From positions 1-34,677 of the forward strand of contig CAIMEH010000031.1 in NCBI GenBank assembly GCA_903839975.1: 34,677 nt of DNA. Reading direction: 5' to 3'. The translations under genes were made by a program, and so were the position numbers. Every line of letters starts with the position of its first letter. Positions within the stretch are counted from its first letter, which is position 1. Source of the stretch: an uncultured Candidatus Berkelbacteria bacterium (GTDB lineage: Bacteria > Patescibacteriota > UBA1384 > 2-12-FULL-50-11). Below, piece by piece: positions 30,297 through 34,677 of this stretch. A model generated the notes under the pieces. The model had not been told where the DNA came from, ran no database searches, and worked only from the letters and a program-made list of their open reading frames with translations.

Positions 30297-31212
30297 ATGT
30301 ACGACCAAATATCCACTAACAAACGCCGAACCGCATACTTATTTATTATATTTGCCGTGGTTATTATCGGCCTTGGTTACGTGCTGAGCTACTACTACAA
30401 CAGCATGCTAATTCTTTATATCGCTGTCTTCATCGCCGTTTTTCAGAGCTGGATTAGCTACTTTTTCTCTGATTCCATCGCCTTGGCCACCTCAAAAGCC
30501 CAGGAAGCTCCTCGAGAACAATTTACCGAATTACACCGAATTGTCGAGAACCTAGCCATCACCGCTGGTTTACCCAAGCCAAAGGTTTACGTTATTGCCG
30601 ACCCAGCGCCGAATGCTTTTGCTACCGGTCGCGATGCAAAACACGCGTCAATCGCCGTCACAACAGGTTTATTGCAGATTATGGACAAGAACGAGCTTCA
30701 AGGAGTAATTGCTCACGAGATGTCGCATATCGGCAACCGAGACATCTTGGTTATGACAGTGGTTGTTACTCTTGTTGGTACGATAGTTTTGGTGGCTGAT
30801 ATCTTTACTCGTTCAATGTTCTGGGGCGGAATGGGTCGCCGTAATAGCAATAATAACAATAACGACGGCGGTCAGTGGGTTCTGATAATAGGGATTATTT
30901 TGGCTATTTTGGCGCCAATATTTGCCCAGTTAATTCAGTTGGCCATCTCTCGAAAGAGGGAATACTTGGCTGATGCTTCTGGCGCACTTCTAACCCGTTA
31001 TCCAGAAGGCCTAGCCTCTGCTCTGGAGAAGCTGGAACAGTACGAACGGCCAATGATCTCGGCTAACCGCGCCACCGCTCACTTATTTATCAACGAACCG
31101 TACGGCCGTAAAGACGACGAAAACAAACGTTCTTGGTTTGCAACCGTTACATCAACCCATCCACCGCTCTCCGACCGCATCAAGAAATTACGTGAAATGG
31201 GCGGGCTTGGAA

Positions 31213-31217
<5 letters not shown>
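30297..31217 (+). CDS. htpX: Membrane zinc metalloprotease HtpX
   Basis: HtpX is an M48 membrane protease for quality control of membrane proteins. The 306-residue sequence has two N-terminal membrane segments (about 13-32 and 35-57). The active site HEMSH is at 140-144, preceded by PAPNAFATG, and the third zinc ligand Glu222 is in KREYLADASGA. Two further hydrophobic segments (151-170 and 194-216) lie between them, with an Asn-rich stretch (RRNSNNNNND). The end, STHPPLSDRIKKLREM, is typical. No Shine-Dalgarno. It follows lemA, with the small minus-strand gene between them. Confidence 0.96.
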
Positions 31218-33226
<2,009 letters not shown>

Positions 33227-33227
<1 letters not shown>

Positions 33228-33736
33228 TGCCCGCTAAAGAGATCTCGCTGAAAGAAGCTAAAACCAACAAGTTATTTTACTTTGTGGCTAATGTAGTGGT
33301 TTACAGAGAAAAAGACGGTCGTTGTTTGATAATGAAGCGCGACGAACGCGAGAAAGTTCACCCGGGACGTTGGTCGGTTTTGGGTGGCAAGCTCGAGTGG
33401 GAGGATCTAGATTTGAAGAATCCAACCAGAATGAACGGCGATGTTTTCGATTTCGAAGATAAAATCGACGAACTACTGCAACGCGAAGTTAAAGAAGAGG
33501 CCAATATCGAGATTAAAAAAGGCCTGAAATATATCAATAACGTGGTTTTTGTTCGACCTGATGCTGTGCCGGTTGTTTTAATGAAGTTCGCCGCCAGGTA
33601 CAAAGCTGGTAAAGTAGTACCGGAAAAAGGTGGTTTTACCGATTTTGCCTGGGTGGACGCTAAAGAGATTAAAAAGTATGCCTGTATCGACGGTATTCCA
33701 GCCGAAGTTTCAGAGACAATTAAGCTTTACAGTTAA
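33227..33736 (+). CDS. NUDIX hydrolase with an insertion in the Nudix box
   Basis: This 169-residue NUDIX-fold protein has strands FYFVANVVVYREKDGRCLIMKR and PGRWSVLGGKLEWED, then REVKEEANIEI, the catalytic helix. In the standard box the G and the RE pair are about 15 residues apart. Here G53 and R86 are 33 apart, so about 18 residues (LDLKNPTRMNGDVFDFED) are inserted in the loop. The Glu residues of REVKEE that bind metal are kept; the final Gly is Asn. The substrate is unknown, perhaps a nucleotide. It overlaps ligA and the next gene by one base each (TAATG), forming a tightly coupled set. Confidence 0.88.
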
Positions 33737-34137
33737 TGAAGGTATATATCGCTAGTCGGGTTCGGGACGCGAATACTGTAGTAAAAACACTTCGAGAAAA
33801 ACTTAGTGGTTTAGGTTATGAAATTTCTTTTGACTGGGCTCTTGGTAGAAAGATTCCTGAACCATACACGGAATATAAAGACGAAGCTATGAAACTGGCC
33901 GAGAACGCCAAGCAAGGTGCGCTTGACGCAGATATATTTATTCTAATTTGGGATGAAAATCTTTATGGTGCTTTGATTGAACTCGGGATATTTTTAGCTG
34001 GAAGCACCAAGAAAAAACCAAAACCCGTTTATATTCTCGGGAAAAAAGATCGGGTTTGTGTTTTTGAGATGTTGCCAGAATTTAAATGCGTTGAAACTAT
34101 TCCAGGGCTGCTTGAGCTGATGAAATCTCATCGTTGA
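33736..34137 (+). CDS. Nucleoside 2-deoxyribosyltransferase-like protein
   Basis: This 133-residue protein has the Rossmann-like fold pattern of nucleoside 2-deoxyribosyltransferases: MKVYIASRVRDANTV at the start, ALDADIFILIWDENLYGALIELGIFLAG in the middle, and VYILGKK. The Glu in GALIELG fits the conserved catalytic Glu. Such enzymes exchange bases on deoxyribonucleosides or hydrolyse nucleotides, so a role in nucleotide salvage or cleansing beside the NUDIX gene is a reasonable inference. A relative with another nucleotide substrate cannot be excluded. It starts in the last base of the NUDIX stop codon. Confidence 0.82.
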   Translation: MKVYIASRVRDANTVVKTLREKLSGLGYEISFDWALGRKIPEPYTEYKDEAMKLAENAKQGALDADIFILIWDENLYGALIELGIFLAGSTKKKPKPVYILGKKDRVCVFEMLPEFKCVETIPGLLELMKSHR

Positions 34138-34162
34138 GATAGTTTGGGCTGGTTGGTATACT
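34134..34162 (+). promoter_or_regulatory. Promoter of gatC
   Basis: TTGAGA (34134-34139), a 17-base spacer and TATACT (34157-34162), preceded by TGG (extended -10). The ATG at 34174 lies 11 bases further on, giving a leader of about 5 bases. Confidence 0.7.
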
Positions 34163-34173
34163 CAGACCTAGAC

Positions 34174-34491
34174 ATGACAGAAGTTACGCTCGGCGACATC
34201 CAGCATCTGGCCGATCTTTCCAGGCTAAGCTTGAGCGACGAGGAGAAAAGAAAGTTTTCTTCGCAGTTGCCCAAGATTGTTGAGTTTGTGGAAGAGCTCG
34301 GTAAGGCTAAAATTTCTGAGAACAAAGACGAGCAGCCAACTATTGCTCTGAATGATCTGCGCCAGGACGAGATTTCTAGTGAGCATCTGAGCCTGGAGCA
34401 ACTAAAAGAGTTAGCTCCGAAATGGACTAATAACCACGTGGAAGTGCCAGCCATTTTTGGGGTTACTGTTGACGGGGGCGACGATGATTAA
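34174..34491 (+). CDS. gatC: Asp/Glu-tRNA amidotransferase subunit C
   Basis: GatC is the small subunit of the GatCAB complex that converts mischarged Glu-tRNA(Gln) or Asp-tRNA(Asn) to the amide form. The start is the ATG at 34174 (MTEVTLGDIQHLADLSRLSLSDEEK), not 34144, which lies within the promoter. LPKIVEFVEELGKAKIS and the tail VEVPAIFGV are family features. The length, about 105 residues, is usual. gatA begins inside the end of this gene, as expected for a gatCA operon. It implies that the host lacks GlnRS or AsnRS, or both. Confidence 0.93.
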   Translation: MTEVTLGDIQHLADLSRLSLSDEEKRKFSSQLPKIVEFVEELGKAKISENKDEQPTIALNDLRQDEISSEHLSLEQLKELAPKWTNNHVEVPAIFGVTVDGGDDD

Positions 34492-34561
34492 AACAGCTGA
34501 GTATATTACCCGTATTACAGATAAGAACCCCGATCTTAACGCATTTTTGTTCACGGATTGA
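34484..34561 (+). pseudogene. gatA: Start of gatA, cut off after 25 codons
   Basis: The ATG at 34484 overlaps the gatC end by 8 bases. It gives MIKTAEYITRITDKNPDLNA followed by FLFTD, the expected N-terminus of the amidase subunit GatA (lone helices ending in NAF). Then TGA TAG stops the frame. GatA is normally about 480 residues. The following bases do not continue GatA in any plus frame. The gene is broken by the junction near 34550-34562, which may be an assembly artefact rather than a real mutation. Confidence 0.7.
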
Positions 34562-34677
34562 TAGTGGTAATACCATTTGCCCAAATTATTTTTGATCGTC
34601 ACCCCGGCAGGTTCCTTGGTGTAGTAATCATCTGCCCACCAGCGACCCTCAGTAAAGTCAACACCATATTTAAACTC
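34562..34677 (-). other. Fragment of an unrelated minus-strand gene at the right edge
   Basis: On the minus strand the frame is open from the window edge and reads EFKYGVDFTEGRWWADDYY, then TKEPAGVTIKNNLGKWYYHY, a natural-looking protein sequence rich in aromatic residues. It then runs into gatA antisense codons without its own stop. Both genes are therefore interrupted at one point. The family is not recognised. The ORF at 34411-34602 in the track joins this fragment to noise. Confidence 0.55.

Noticed and set aside
34484-34561. TGA recoding (as in Gracilibacteria) to explain the early gatA stop
   Set aside because: A TAG follows directly, the reading frame beyond does not resemble GatA, and many other genes here end at TGA in the right place.

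Overview
The window looks like a chromosomal segment from a small-genome bacterium, most likely a member of the Candidate Phyla Radiation (Patescibacteria). This is inferred from gene content and style. Core genes are compact and closely spaced with few Shine-Dalgarno sites. RsmI, MetRS and UvrD are short forms. There is a minimal type IV pilus locus, CvpA-CAP and DUF348/G5 surface proteins, and single-copy housekeeping genes. I cannot place it in a class without a tree. TGA and TAG both behave as stops, so the genetic code appears standard. I see no rRNA, tRNA, CRISPR array, phage module or transposase.

Layout. (1) 1-2733, accessory: a partial HExxH protein, an XRE regulator, a small membrane protein, a palindrome-rich gap, an RHH/PIN toxin-antitoxin pair with a palindromic operator, and an orphan response regulator. 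(2) 2749-4083: murA. (3) 4135-12454, minus strand: a lipoprotein, a large papain-family cysteine peptidase, and the type IV pilus genes pilO, pilN, pilM, pilC and pilB. PilB carries an N-terminal HU/IHF-like domain. (4) 12550-18334, plus strand: dnaX, a 135-bp inverted-repeat element, dnaB, an unknown gene with its own terminator, and a UvrD/PcrA helicase. (5) 18345-20108: a family 2 glycosyltransferase, then three very small minus-strand genes, each with a strong ribosome binding site and a hairpin after it. (6) 20109-29986: a G5/transglycosylase surface protein, rsmA, rsmI, a candidate structured RNA, metG, a DMT transporter, tatD, a CvpA-CAP fusion, mnmA, an S41 protease and lemA. (7) 30042-34561: a small minus-strand gene divergent from htpX, then ligA, a NUDIX hydrolase, a deoxyribosyltransferase-like protein, gatC and a broken start of gatA. 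The last 115 bases read as part of an unrelated minus-strand gene, so the right end looks like a chimeric join or a rearrangement.

Expression. Two styles are mixed. Many core genes (rsmA, metG, mnmA, htpX, ligA, probably xre and the response regulator) have a -10 box 6-9 bases before the ATG and no Shine-Dalgarno, which predicts leaderless mRNAs. A second group of mostly small or surface-related genes has strong AGGAGG-type sites, and often its own promoter and intrinsic terminator. pilM and pilB share a nearly identical leader and TTG start.

Most interesting points: the HU-like domain on PilB; a 38-bp perfect palindrome in dnaX just after a possible -1 slippery heptamer and stop; a probable ~175-nt structured RNA before metG; the elaborate inverted-repeat element between dnaX and dnaB; and the abrupt junction at the right end.
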